Assembly: GCF_011039175.1 (NCBI RefSeq)
Contig: NZ_JAAKEN010000007.1
Span: 83,705-147,704, forward strand
DNA length: 64,000 nt
Source of the DNA: Slackia sp. ZJ119
GTDB lineage: Bacteria; Actinomycetota; Coriobacteriia; Coriobacteriales; Eggerthellaceae
Direction of reading: 5' to 3'
Shown here: positions 44,621 to 53,818 of the stretch, piece after piece
Layout: every line of letters begins with the position of its first letter
Numbering within the stretch: the first letter of the stretch is position 1
The notes under the pieces: generated by a model
Seen by the model: the letters and a program-made list of their open reading frames with translations, nothing else
Databases searched by the model: none
Told to the model about the DNA's origin: nothing
Translations under genes and position numbers: made by a program

Positions 44621-45718
44621 TTATCGCTGTTTCTCCACGGGAATGGTAATGCGAACGGCGTCTTTTTCGACTCGGACCACTGGAATCACGTCGGCTTCCA
44701 GGTAATAGTCACGGGCGATGTCGCGAAAGGCCTCCTGCACGCGACCCGCGAACGCCGCCACGTCGTCCGGCGACAGCGCCAGCGCCCGCTCGCTTTTTCG
44801 GCGCGGCTTGGCGGCGTGCTTCGGCTTTTCGGCAGCACCTCCGCCTTGGCTTTCGCCGAGTGCGCAGGCAAGCTGTTCCAACACGGGCGCGGCAGGAGCG
44901 ATGGCGCCGTCCATGATGCGCCGTGCCGACCGCTCGGAGAGCGTCAGGCCGAGCGTGGACGCCAGGGCGCGAAACATTGCCGGGTCGGCCGCCGCCGCCA
45001 GCCGCTCCGTGCAGGGCAGCGCAGCGGGGTCGGCGGCAAAGGCCGCTTCGGCCGCAGAAAGCGACCGCTTGCCGCAAGCGTACAGCGCGGCGGCGATTTC
45101 GGTCGCCGATCCCAGATAGACCGTCGCCTGCTTGCGGGCGTCGAGCGCAAATTCGCAGGTCACGCGAAGGATGTTCTTCGGTCCGCGCACGGCGACCGCG
45201 CCGGCTTCGCCAAGCTGGAACACCGGAAAGCTCGACTGGTCGCGCTTCTCGCCGAGCTTTTTCACGTCCGTGCTCACGGCAAGCGCACACCCGCCGCCAG
45301 GGCGCGACGAGACTACCTGGGCGCTTTCCGCATTCACTTCGATGGAATACAGCGCCATGCCGCGCCCGTGCACGCCCCATTTGTCAAGCGACATCGTGTC
45401 GAGCTTGGACGTGACCCGCGGCTCGAACACGCGGACATGCATGCTTTCGGGAATGCCCTCTCCGTCGTCGACGACCACAAGGGTCCGCCTGTCGCCTTCG
45501 CGGCCTGTCGCCAGGTAGACGTTGTGCGCATGAGCGTCGCGGGAGTTGCGCAAAAGCTCGATCACGATGTCTTCGGTCGAGCGAATGTCGTGAATGGCTT
45601 GGCGGCGTTGCGCCTCGTCGCTGCGAAGACGGACAAAGCCGTCTCCGAGGTCTGCTTCGACCCGGAGACGGCTTTGCGCATTCGTTGCCTCGAGAAAGGC
45701 TTCCATGGAATCGTCCAT
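44621..45718 (-). CDS. GHKL-type ATPase domain protein of unknown function
   Basis: 365 residues. The N-terminal half is a GHKL ATP-binding fold: ELLRNSRDAHAHNV (N box, about 54), VVDDGEGIPE (G1, about 81) and GVHGRGMALYSI (G2, about 115). The order and the Asn/Asp residues needed for Mg-ATP are intact. There is no kinase His domain, Hsp90 middle domain or MutL tail that I recognise. The C-terminal ~150 residues hold an Ala-rich helical stretch, a basic segment (KPKHAAKPRRKSER) and a short beta-rich end. It starts 12 bases after rny and is likely co-transcribed with it. Confidence 0.7.
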   Translation of the reverse strand: MDDSMEAFLEATNAQSRLRVEADLGDGFVRLRSDEAQRRQAIHDIRSTEDIVIELLRNSRDAHAHNVYLATGREGDRRTLVVVDDGEGIPESMHVRVFEPRVTSKLDTMSLDKWGVHGRGMALYSIEVNAESAQVVSSRPGGGCALAVSTDVKKLGEKRDQSSFPVFQLGEAGAVAVRGPKNILRVTCEFALDARKQATVYLGSATEIAAALYACGKRSLSAAEAAFAADPAALPCTERLAAAADPAMFRALASTLGLTLSERSARRIMDGAIAPAAPVLEQLACALGESQGGGAAEKPKHAAKPRRKSERALALSPDDVAAFAGRVQEAFRDIARDYYLEADVIPVVRVEKDAVRITIPVEKQR

Positions 45719-45730
45719 GAGGCGCTGCGG

Positions 45731-47263
45731 CTATTTCGCGATGCTGACGGCGCGGCTTTCGCGAATGACGACGACCTTCACCTGGCCCGGATACTGCATC
45801 TCGTTTTCGATGCGCTGGGCGATGTCGTGCGCAAGGACGGTCGTCGCAGCCTCGTCGACCTTGTCCGGGTGCACCATGACGCGCACCTCGCGACCGGCCT
45901 GGATGGCGTAGGTGCGGTCGACGCCCGCATAGGAGTTGGCGATCTCCTCGAGCTTTTCAAGGCGCTTGATGTAAGCGTCGAGCGTTTCTTTGCGGGCACC
46001 CGGGCGGGCGGCCGAAATGGCGTCGGCAGCCTGGACGAGCACCGCAAGCACGCTCGAAGGCTCCACGTCGTTGTGGTGCGCTTCGATGGCGTGCACGATG
46101 TCGGCCTTCTCGCCAAAGCGGCGGGCCAGATCGGCGCCGATGACGGCATGGCTGCCTTCCACCTCGTGGTCGACGGCCTTGCCCAGGTCATGCAAAAGCC
46201 CGGCACGCTTGGCCGGCACCGGGTCAAGCCCCAGCTCAGACGCCATGACGCCGCACAGATAGGCCACTTCGAGCGAATGGTTCAGCACGTTTTGGCCATA
46301 GGACGTGCGATAGCGCAGCCGCCCCAGCGTGGTGACGATCTCCGGGTGCAGGTCGTGGATGCCCGTGTCGAAGGTTGCCTGCTCGCCCGCCTCCTGGACG
46401 CGCTGGTTCACGAACGCCTCGGCCTTGCCGAACATCTCTTCGATGCGGGCCGGGTGGATGCGCCCGTCGGCGACGAGGTTTTCCATCGTCACGCGGCCGA
46501 TCTCGCGGCGCACCGGGTCGAAACAGGAGATGGACACGCATTCGGGCGTGTCGTCGATGATGAGGTTCGTGCCGGTGAGCGATTCGAACGAGCGGATGTT
46601 GCGCCCTTCGCGGCCGATGATGCGGCCCTTCAGGTCGTCGGAGGGAATGTGGATGGTGGACACGGTCGTTTCCGCCGTGTGGTCGGCGGCGACGCGCTGG
46701 ATGGCCAGGCTCAAGATGGAGCGGGCCTTCTTGTCCGCCTCGGCCTTCGCCCGCGTTTCGGCTTCGCGGATGATGGCGGCCGACTCGTGCGTGACCTCGT
46801 CTTTGATGGTGTCGAGCAGCTCGTGCTTCGCTTCTTCCGGCGTCATGCCCGCCACCTGCTCCAGCCGGCGTCCCACCTCGGCCTCCGTCGCAACGATGTC
46901 GCGCTCGCGCTTTTCCAGCTGGCCTTGCAAAGACGAGATCTGCCGCTCGCGGTTGTCGAGCGATTCCACGCGGCGGTCGAGCGACTCTTCGCGCTGGGTC
47001 AGGCGGTTTTCGGCCGAGCGCACCTCTTTCAGGCGCTCTTTGTTCTCGGCTTCCATCTCCTGCTTCAGCTTGAGCGCTTGGTCCTTCGCCTCTATCGCCG
47101 CCTCGCGCCGCATCGTTTCAGCTTGCCGCTTCGCGTCTTCGACCATGGCAGAGGCTTCTTCTGAGGCCTTCTTGGTCGAAGCGTTGGCGACGTAGCGCAC
47201 AATGACATAGCCGAGGGCGGCACCGGCGACCAGGCCGATGATCAACCAGACTATCGATGGCAT
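45731..47263 (-). CDS. rny: ribonuclease Y
   Basis: 510 residues from ATG 47263 (AAAGGGGGAAACCGT upstream); the open frame before it is not needed. One N-terminal membrane helix (about 3-25), a long coiled coil (about 30-190), a KH domain (about 205-265, [15 protein letters not shown]) and an HD domain (about 325-420; [21 protein letters not shown]). It is the membrane-anchored endonuclease that starts mRNA decay in many Gram-positive bacteria. It heads the run rny-GHKL-spoVS-miaB-miaA-dapF-hflX. Confidence 0.96.
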   Translation of the reverse strand: MPSIVWLIIGLVAGAALGYVIVRYVANASTKKASEEASAMVEDAKRQAETMRREAAIEAKDQALKLKQEMEAENKERLKEVRSAENRLTQREESLDRRVESLDNRERQISSLQGQLEKRERDIVATEAEVGRRLEQVAGMTPEEAKHELLDTIKDEVTHESAAIIREAETRAKAEADKKARSILSLAIQRVAADHTAETTVSTIHIPSDDLKGRIIGREGRNIRSFESLTGTNLIIDDTPECVSISCFDPVRREIGRVTMENLVADGRIHPARIEEMFGKAEAFVNQRVQEAGEQATFDTGIHDLHPEIVTTLGRLRYRTSYGQNVLNHSLEVAYLCGVMASELGLDPVPAKRAGLLHDLGKAVDHEVEGSHAVIGADLARRFGEKADIVHAIEAHHNDVEPSSVLAVLVQAADAISAARPGARKETLDAYIKRLEKLEEIANSYAGVDRTYAIQAGREVRVMVHPDKVDEAATTVLAHDIAQRIENEMQYPGQVKVVVIRESRAVSIAK

Positions 47264-47513
47264 ACGGTTTCCCCCTTTCCTCTTGAGAGGATGTTGTTCA
47301 TGGTTGCAGACATACAAAAACCCGGCATGGCCGGGCATGAGCAAATACGCACAGTATGAGTATCTGAAATTGTTCTATAAACAGTACCGTTCAAGGCACG
47401 ATTTGCTCAAGCGTTTTTATGATAAAGGTTGCTCGACCTGTTGAGACAAATTCAGGAAAAATTCTTTAATTCCATCCGCGAACGTCAGGGTCGGCGAAGC
47501 GGCAGGCCGACAT

Positions 47514-47592
47514 GCGCGGCGGGTTTTGACCATGCACAAGGAAAAACCCGCCGCGCCTTCCGGAAACAAGCCGGTCGCGCGACGGGTTTTTG
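47514..47592. terminator. bidirectional terminator with three alternating arms, after terC
   Basis: GCGCGGCGGGTTTT (47514-47527), AAAACCCGCCGCGC (47543-47556) and GCGCGACGGGTTTTT (47577-47591) can pair in two mutually exclusive ways, the middle arm being common. On the minus strand the pairing 47591-47577 with 47556-47542 ends in GGCGGGTTTTTCC, a good terminator for terC. The rest of the gap between terC and rny (47264-47513) holds no gene. Confidence 0.7.
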
Positions 47593-47626
47593 CCGATTAC
47601 GGTGAAAATGCTTTATCTAGCAATCG

Positions 47627-48514
47627 CTAGTTTTCCGTTTCTCCCCTGCCGGTGCCTTCTTCCGAGACTTCGACGTTCACGTCGTCCGCTTTCGTCGTCG
47701 CGCTTTTCTGCTGTGCGGCCAGCTCGGACTTCCACTTCGTCAGGTTGGAGTGGTAGCGCATCTGGATGACTTCAAGCACGATGGAGAAGATCATCGCGAA
47801 GTACACCATGAGCTTCTCGAGCGATATGTGCATAAGCTCGATGCCGGTATGGAAGCCTGCCGCATCGATGATGAGCAAGGCGCCGATGGCGATGATGAAC
47901 GTGAGCGCGAGGATCTTCATTTCCGGATGGGTGTTGATGAAGTCGGAAATGGGGTCGATGAACGCCATCATGAGGAACACGGCAAGCATGACCGCAATGA
48001 TCATGATGATGAGATGCTCGGCCAGCCCCACTGCCGTGATGACCGAGTCGATGGAAAACACCAGGTCCATGACCATAATGGTGCCGACGGCCTGCGGCAG
48101 CGTGATGAGGTGCATCGCCTTGTGCTCGTCAGAGTGCTCGGCCTTCACCTCGGTGAGCGCCAGCATGTCGCGCAGCTCGACGAAGCCCTTGTAGACAAGA
48201 TAGGCGCCGCCGATGAGCAGCACCAGGTCGCGCACGGAGAACCCGTGGCTGTAGAAGCCCACGTCGATGGTGAACAGCGGGTCGACCAAATGAACGAGGT
48301 AGGACGCGAAGCACAAAAAGATGACGCGCATGACCAGTGCGCCGCCCAAGCCGAGCTTGCGGCCGATGTGCTGCTTGTCAGCCGGCAGGCGGTTCGTGGT
48401 GATGGAGATGAACACGAGGTTGTCCACGCCGAGCACGATTTCGAGGAAAATGAGCGTGATCAGGCTGATCCATGCTTCCGGGGTGGTGAAGATCGAAAAA
48501 TCTAGCAAATCCAT
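47627..48514 (-). CDS. TerC family integral membrane protein
   Basis: 295 residues from ATG 48514. Seven to eight helices with the TerC acidic motifs: ISLITLIFLEIVLGVDNLVFISI (about 14-36, with E and DN in helix) and VMDLVFSIDSVITAVG (about 160, D..F..DS). These acidic helices bind metal ions; relatives in Bacillus (MeeF/MeeY) help metalate secreted enzymes with Mn2+. The C-terminal ~35 residues are a charged cytoplasmic tail. On the minus strand a TTGGGC...TAGTAT pair (48573-48548) could be its promoter. Confidence 0.9.
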   Translation of the reverse strand: MDLLDFSIFTTPEAWISLITLIFLEIVLGVDNLVFISITTNRLPADKQHIGRKLGLGGALVMRVIFLCFASYLVHLVDPLFTIDVGFYSHGFSVRDLVLLIGGAYLVYKGFVELRDMLALTEVKAEHSDEHKAMHLITLPQAVGTIMVMDLVFSIDSVITAVGLAEHLIIMIIAVMLAVFLMMAFIDPISDFINTHPEMKILALTFIIAIGALLIIDAAGFHTGIELMHISLEKLMVYFAMIFSIVLEVIQMRYHSNLTKWKSELAAQQKSATTKADDVNVEVSEEGTGRGETEN

Positions 48515-48574
48515 GATACTTTGACTCCTTGTTCGACAACTCCAGCATACTAGCACAGCAATTTTTTCGCCCAA

Positions 48575-48583
48575 TGCTATAAT
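48575..48583 (+). promoter_or_regulatory. extended -10 promoter of the gene at 48634
   Basis: TGCTATAAT is an extended -10 (TGn before TATAAT), about 50 bases before the start codon; such promoters need little -35 contact. Confidence 0.5.
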
Positions 48584-48633
48584 GCCAATGCTTAATAAAA
48601 GCGATACTTTCGCATGTCTGCCCAGGAGATCCG

Positions 48634-49425
48634 ATGTCCCTTTTTTCTCGGAAGAGTCCTTATTCCAGCAAACAAGGCTCTGTTCGCTACCTCGACGGGT
48701 CGGGGCTGCGCCGTTCCATGAAGCTCGGTGCGCCGCAGTTCGCGTTCATGGCGCTGCTCATCGCGGTCGGGCTCGGCTTGAGCGTCTACACGTTCGTGAC
48801 CACGTCGAACAACATGGCCGAAGCGGCGGCGCGGTCGCAGGCCAGCGTTGAGGAGAACCTGAGCCGCGAGTCGGTCTACAACGTGCCGCACCTGCAAAAC
48901 CTCATCGCGATGGACAACACGCAGATTCTGCAAAAGTTCGCCGACGACGGTTTCACCACCTACGACCTGGGCGGCGCCGACGGCGAATCGCCCGACGGGT
49001 CCATGTGCCTCATGAAGATACCCGACGACATGACGCTGACCGACGCGAGCGTCATGATGATGGGCGGCGGCATCGGCAGCCTCAACGCCTCGCAGGCGGC
49101 GCTGCTGCTGAACGGGTCGTGGGTGTTCGACGTGCAGCGCGGCGAAGGCACCGAAATGCGCGTGCGCTACGCCGACTTCACGGTGGACACCATCGACGCC
49201 GCCATAGAATGGGCGGTTGACTACGAAGGGTTCAACGGGGAGAACGCCGAAGAGAACGACTACGGCGTCGACAACGCGGGCAACACGTTCCGCGCCGGCA
49301 CGATCGACATCGACGGCACCACGTACGAATGGCAGGTGTCGGCCATCTCGCTCAAGAGCGTCTACAACATCTCCGGGCTGCCGGAAAACTCCATCTACGT
49401 GGGCATTCGCCTCTCGACGATCTAG
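48634..49425 (+). CDS. unknown membrane-anchored protein
   Basis: 263 residues. A basic N-terminus (1-33) is followed by one membrane helix (about 34-56; PQFAFMALLIAVGLGLSVYTFV) and a soluble, acidic extracellular part. That part has no motif I recognise; it is rich in Asp/Gly and ends in a beta-like region (YEWQVSAISLKSVYNISGLPENSIYVGIRL). The topology would be N-in. CCCAGGAGATCCG precedes ATG 48634. Monocistronic by context. It looks like a lineage-specific protein. Confidence 0.7.
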   Translation: MSLFSRKSPYSSKQGSVRYLDGSGLRRSMKLGAPQFAFMALLIAVGLGLSVYTFVTTSNNMAEAAARSQASVEENLSRESVYNVPHLQNLIAMDNTQILQKFADDGFTTYDLGGADGESPDGSMCLMKIPDDMTLTDASVMMMGGGIGSLNASQAALLLNGSWVFDVQRGEGTEMRVRYADFTVDTIDAAIEWAVDYEGFNGENAEENDYGVDNAGNTFRAGTIDIDGTTYEWQVSAISLKSVYNISGLPENSIYVGIRLSTI

Positions 49426-49450
49426 CAACGGCCTTGCAGCGAGGCCGTTG
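49426..49450 (+). terminator. hairpin after the gene at 48634
   Basis: CAACGGCCT (49426-49434) pairs with AGGCCGTTG (49442-49450) immediately after the stop codon. No T-run follows. Confidence 0.4.
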
Positions 49451-49739
49451 CCACTGGACGACCGAGCGCACGGGGCGGCGCATGCGAAAGAGCACTGCCT
49501 GCGATTCGGCGAGCGCCGCTTTGCGACCACCAGAAGCTCGCGGCGACGCAGTTGTGCAACTTGCGGCAGCGTTTGACGACGAATCCCGGATTCTTGCGCA
49601 GTTGTGCAGGCTGTGGCGGAACGCAGGGGCTGCAGCGTGTTTTGCCCGGCTTCTGATGACGCCTTATGTGAAGAAATTGTGTACTGGAGATTATTCGGGC
49701 GCTAACATGAGCCTTTTGCATCATTTCTGGAAAAATCAA

Positions 49740-49780
49740 GGCCCAGAAGCGCGTACCAAGAGTGCTTCTGGGCCGATTTT
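49740..49780. terminator. strong hairpin in the 49.4-50.2 kb gap
   Basis: An exact 11-base-pair stem GGCCCAGAAGC (49740-49750) / GCTTCTGGGCC (49764-49774) followed by GATTTT on the plus strand and by a T-run on the minus strand. No gene obviously feeds into it. Confidence 0.5.
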
Positions 49781-50140
49781 GCCCTAAAAGCCCCTTTCCG
49801 GCGCTGAATTTACCGCATATATACCACATAAATGCCTATTGCCGCGAAGGTTGTGCACCAAAAAGATGCACGACCGTCGAAAAATGCCTGTTAAAATCTC
49901 CGATACACACTTTCTTCACAATAGAGGACGCCGCTTTGCAGCACTCGGTGCGCCCGTTCTTCCCTATTCCGTGTTGCGCCGCCTTCTCCTGGAGCAACGG
50001 GCTTGTCGAGAAGCCCGTCTCCGCGCCACGAGGGAAAACCCCGCGACGCCGCCTCGTTCAAAACCGACTTGACTTCGCATGCACGCACCGCAGGCAAACC
50101 GCAGCTTTCGCGTCTCGCTTGCAAGGTTGCGCCGAGTGTT
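49781..50140. other. gene-free stretch
   Basis: With the bases from 49451 on, this makes an unusually long gap without a supported gene. Besides the hairpin at 49740-49780 it has an imperfect inverted repeat GGTTGTGCA...TGCACGACC (49848-49874). Open frames on both strands show no protein-like composition, ribosome site or motif. The end of the gap holds the promoter of the next operon. Confidence 0.5.
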
Positions 50141-50170
50141 GCGTCCGCTATGGAACGTTAGGCCTATAAT
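50141..50170 (+). promoter_or_regulatory. promoter of the HD-GYP receptor operon
   Basis: TTGCGT (50141-50146) and TATAAT (50165-50170) with an 18-base spacer, followed by a leader of about 50 bases with a GAAGGGAGATAATGAAG stretch and AAGGTGAG before the ATG. Confidence 0.6.
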
Positions 50171-50227
50171 GGGCGAAGGGAGATAATGAAGTTTCCGAAG
50201 CTGCGGAAACGATAACAAGGTGAGTTT

Positions 50228-53200
50228 ATGGGGCGAAGAGAGATTTACAGAACGAGTCTGCTGGCCGTCTTTTGCGTCTTTGTCAATTACTTCGGAAGGA
50301 TGCTGGCCGACACGCTGGAACTTCCCGTTTGGCTGGACACGATCGGCACGGTGTTCGCCGCATACGCGCTTGGCCCGGTGTGCGGCGCCATGGTGGGCGT
50401 CGCCCTCAACGTCGTGTACAGCCTGCATGACCCGGTTTCCTTGCTCTACGGATTCACCAGCATAGCGGTGGGAGTCATTGTCGGGATCAGCGCGAAAAAG
50501 GGAACGTTCGACAACCTGTTCGGGGTGCTGTCGACGGCATTGACGGTGACGGTCGTTTCCTTGGTCGTGTCAGTCCCCGTCAACTTCTTGTTCAAAGGCG
50601 GCTATACAGGCAACATATGGGGCGATGGGGTCATCGGGCTGTTCCAGGAAATGGGCTTCAATGCAATGCTGAGCTGCATTGCGGGACAGTTTTATCTGAA
50701 TTTCCTGGATAAAGTGATCACCATGCTGCTGTGCTTTGTGGCGATACGGTTGATCCAAAAAAAGCAGGGGAAAGACGACGAGACGAACAGCAGAAAGCGG
50801 CCGAAGAACGCGAAAGGCACCCTTCGCGCCATGATCTTCGCGCTGCCGCTGTGCGTGCTGCTCGTGTCGGCAAACGGGGTATGTGCACATGCTGCGCCAG
50901 GCTCGCAAACGTTGGAGGAATTCGACCGTCAGGGATATGTGCAGACGGTATACAACGGCCAAAACGGACTGACCGGAGGGACGGCCAACGACATCGCCCA
51001 GACCAAAGACGGGGTTTTGTGGATAGGCACCTATGGCGGACTGTATCGCTACAGCGGAAGCCAGTTCCAATGGATGAACGACATGAAATCCGTAAAGAGC
51101 GTGAACTGCCTCTACACGGACGAAAGCGGCCGGCTGTGGATCGGCACCAATGACAACGGCTTGTCCATATGCATCAACCAAAACATCACCAACGTGATAA
51201 ACCGCGCCAATGGGCTTCCGTCGAACTCCGTCCGCTGCATTGTGGAAGATTCGCAGGGCCATTATTACGTGGGGACGACGTCCAGCCTGGTCGTCGTGAG
51301 ATTGTCCGACGGGCTGAAGGTGCACGAGACGATACCGGAAATCGCAAACGCCATCAGCGTCTGCGCCGACCAAAACGGAAACGTCGCCGCCGTCACGGAC
51401 GAGGGAAAGCTCTTTGTGCTGCATGGCACAGAGATCGTCGCGGAACGGACCGCGGAAAACGGCGGCGCGTACCGCTGCTGCGCCTTTGACCAGGCAGGAA
51501 TGCTTTACGCGGCAGGTTCCACGGACGCCATCGACGTGTACCGGACGGCGGGTTCGAGCGTGGAAAAGGCGTCCTCTTTGCGCTGCGACGTGCTCGAAGG
51601 GATCAACGCCCTTCGCTTTTCGGAAGAAGACGAGCTGATGGTCTGCGCCGACAATGGCGCCGGGTACCTGGACGGCTCCGGCGAGATCCGGCTGATCGAC
51701 ACAGGAAGCTTCAACAATTCCATTGAAAACACGTTGCTTGACTACCAGGGCAATCTGTGGTTCGTGTCCTCGCGGCTTGGGCTGCTGCACCTGGCCCCTT
51801 CTGTTTTCAGGGAAATCCACGGAAAGGAAGACCCGTCGGACCGTGTGGTCAACACCACGGCGCTATGGCAGGGATGCCTGTACATGGGAACCGACGACGG
51901 GCTGGACGTCGGCAGCGACAGCGCATCTGCGCAGATCGCGGACGACTTGACGGAGCGGCTTCGCGGAACAAGGATCCGCTGCCTGATGGTGGATTCCAAG
52001 CAAAACCTCTGGATAGCGACGTTCGGCCAGGGGCTGTGGGAGGTCTCCCCCGCCGGCGCCATCGTCAGGCACGACAGCGACACAGGCACGCTGGGAAACA
52101 ACTTCCGCTCGATCATAGAGACGAAGGACGGCCGAATCGCCGCGTCGGGAGACGCCGGCGTCACCTTTATACAAAACGGCGTCGTGACCCAGACAATCGG
52201 AACAGCGGAAGGGCTGGAAAATCCGAAGGCGCTGTCGCTTTTGGAGCGGGACGACGGAAGCATCCTTGTCGGAACAGACGGAAACGGGATCGCGGTCCTG
52301 AAGGACGGTGCCATACAAGAAACCCTGAAACAGGAAGACGGACTAAGCTCTGACATTGTTCTCAAGATGGTGCAGGACGCGGACGGGGACGGCGTGTTCG
52401 TCGTGACCGGAAACGGCCTGTGCTACCTGAGCCGCGACGGCACAATCAGGACCTTCGACAATTTCCCTTATTACAACAATTACGACATCGTCCAGGGAGA
52501 CCAGGGCGAATTGTTCGTGCTGAGCTCGGCAGGCATCTATGTCGTGGACCGGTCGGAGTTGCTGGAGGGAAAAGAGGTGAACTACATCCTCTTGGACGCG
52601 AAAAAGGGCCTGCGGACGGCGCTGACCCCCAATGCGTGGAACTGTCTGGAGGACAATGGGGACTATTACATGGCGGGGACGACAGGAGTCGTTTGCGTGA
52701 ACCTGAACCGCTACGACATCGGCGCAAAATCTTATCGAATGCTTCTGCAGTCGATCACGGTAGACGGCGTCAGCTACCCGATGGAAAAAGGGGAAGCGTT
52801 TCACGTCACAAGGGACGCGGAGCGCATCAGGATAAGCCCAGAGATAGTCAATTACTCCGCGCAGGAGCCGGTGATCAGCGTCTGGCTGGAAGGGTTCGAA
52901 AAAGAGCCGCGAATCGTGTCCCAAAGCGAAACGGCGAACATCGAATACACCAATCTGCATTCCGGCAGCTACACCTTCCATGTTGCCGTGCTCGACGGCA
53001 AAACAGGCGAGCCGATTGCGGAGAACGCCTACCAGATCGTAAAGGACAAGGAAATATACGACAACGGGTGGTTTTTGCTCTATGTGGTATTCGTGTCACT
53101 GATATTGACATCGTATTTGACCTGGCTGATCGCCCGGAAACGGACGCAAAAGGTGTTGCGCAGGCAGCAAATGGAGCTCGAGCTGGCTGAAAACAAGCTG

Positions 53201-53818
53201 AAAATGGGAAACGAAACCATCATGACGATCGCGCAGACCGTCGACGCAAAAGATGAGAATACCAGTCAGCATTCCATCAGGGTGTCGGAATATTCCGTGC
53301 TGATCGCAAGAAAGCTCGGGCTGAGCGAGGAAGAATGCGAAAACCTGCGCAAAATAGCCGTCCTGCACGACATTGGAAAGATAGGAATACCGGATCGCGT
53401 GCTGAACAAGCCTGGACGGCTTACGGACGAAGAGTATTCGATCATGAAGTCCCATGTGTCGATAGGCGCGGACATCCTGAAGAGCTTCACGCTGATCGAC
53501 CATGTGGCGGAAGGTGCCCTGTACCACCACGAGAGATACGACGGGCACGGATACGTTCATGGACTCAAAGGAGAGGAAATCCCCCTGTATGCAAGAATCA
53601 TCGGGATAGCGGACGCCTTTGACGCCATGACGGCAAACCGAGTTTACCGCAGCAGACTGGATTTCGGATACGTGCTGGAGGAATTGCGCAAAGGGAAAGG
53701 GACTCAGTTCGACCCGGCGCTGGTAGACATCTTGCTCGGCCTGATCGAAGACGGAACCATCGATGTGGGCCGCATATACGAGGCAAAGGGCAGCGAGGCG
53801 AATGAACATGAAGCGTGA
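50228..53818 (+). CDS. membrane receptor: ECF-S-like domain, extracellular propeller, HD-GYP c-di-GMP phosphodiesterase
   Basis: 1196 residues. Residues 1-180 form a six-helix domain resembling the substrate-binding S component of ECF transporters (LPVWLDTIGTVFAAYALGPVCGAMVG). A further helix (about 200-220) leads to an extracellular two-component-regulator-type beta-propeller (about 240-830, repeats such as DGVLWIGTYGGLYRY and SGRLWIGTNDNGL). A Y_Y_Y-like domain follows to about 930, then a helix (about 948-968), a short coiled coil and a cytoplasmic HD-GYP domain. The HD-GYP metal and active residues are intact: LHDIGKIGIPD, KSHVSIGADIL, YHHERYDGHGY, IADAFDAMT. It should cleave c-di-GMP in response to an outside ligand. 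Composition is less GC-rich than the neighbours, hinting at transfer. Confidence 0.85.
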   Translation: MGRREIYRTSLLAVFCVFVNYFGRMLADTLELPVWLDTIGTVFAAYALGPVCGAMVGVALNVVYSLHDPVSLLYGFTSIAVGVIVGISAKKGTFDNLFGVLSTALTVTVVSLVVSVPVNFLFKGGYTGNIWGDGVIGLFQEMGFNAMLSCIAGQFYLNFLDKVITMLLCFVAIRLIQKKQGKDDETNSRKRPKNAKGTLRAMIFALPLCVLLVSANGVCAHAAPGSQTLEEFDRQGYVQTVYNGQNGLTGGTANDIAQTKDGVLWIGTYGGLYRYSGSQFQWMNDMKSVKSVNCLYTDESGRLWIGTNDNGLSICINQNITNVINRANGLPSNSVRCIVEDSQGHYYVGTTSSLVVVRLSDGLKVHETIPEIANAISVCADQNGNVAAVTDEGKLFVLHGTEIVAERTAENGGAYRCCAFDQAGMLYAAGSTDAIDVYRTAGSSVEKASSLRCDVLEGINALRFSEEDELMVCADNGAGYLDGSGEIRLIDTGSFNNSIENTLLDYQGNLWFVSSRLGLLHLAPSVFREIHGKEDPSDRVVNTTALWQGCLYMGTDDGLDVGSDSASAQIADDLTERLRGTRIRCLMVDSKQNLWIATFGQGLWEVSPAGAIVRHDSDTGTLGNNFRSIIETKDGRIAASGDAGVTFIQNGVVTQTIGTAEGLENPKALSLLERDDGSILVGTDGNGIAVLKDGAIQETLKQEDGLSSDIVLKMVQDADGDGVFVVTGNGLCYLSRDGTIRTFDNFPYYNNYDIVQGDQGELFVLSSAGIYVVDRSELLEGKEVNYILLDAKKGLRTALTPNAWNCLEDNGDYYMAGTTGVVCVNLNRYDIGAKSYRMLLQSITVDGVSYPMEKGEAFHVTRDAERIRISPEIVNYSAQEPVISVWLEGFEKEPRIVSQSETANIEYTNLHSGSYTFHVAVLDGKTGEPIAENAYQIVKDKEIYDNGWFLLYVVFVSLILTSYLTWLIARKRTQKVLRRQQMELELAENKLKMGNETIMTIAQTVDAKDENTSQHSIRVSEYSVLIARKLGLSEEECENLRKIAVLHDIGKIGIPDRVLNKPGRLTDEEYSIMKSHVSIGADILKSFTLIDHVAEGALYHHERYDGHGYVHGLKGEEIPLYARIIGIADAFDAMTANRVYRSRLDFGYVLEELRKGKGTQFDPALVDILLGLIEDGTIDVGRIYEAKGSEANEHEA

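Noticed and set aside
49422..49829. A 135-codon minus-strand frame in the 49.4-50.2 kb gap
   Set aside because: It spans two hairpins, lacks a ribosome site and has no protein-like motif.
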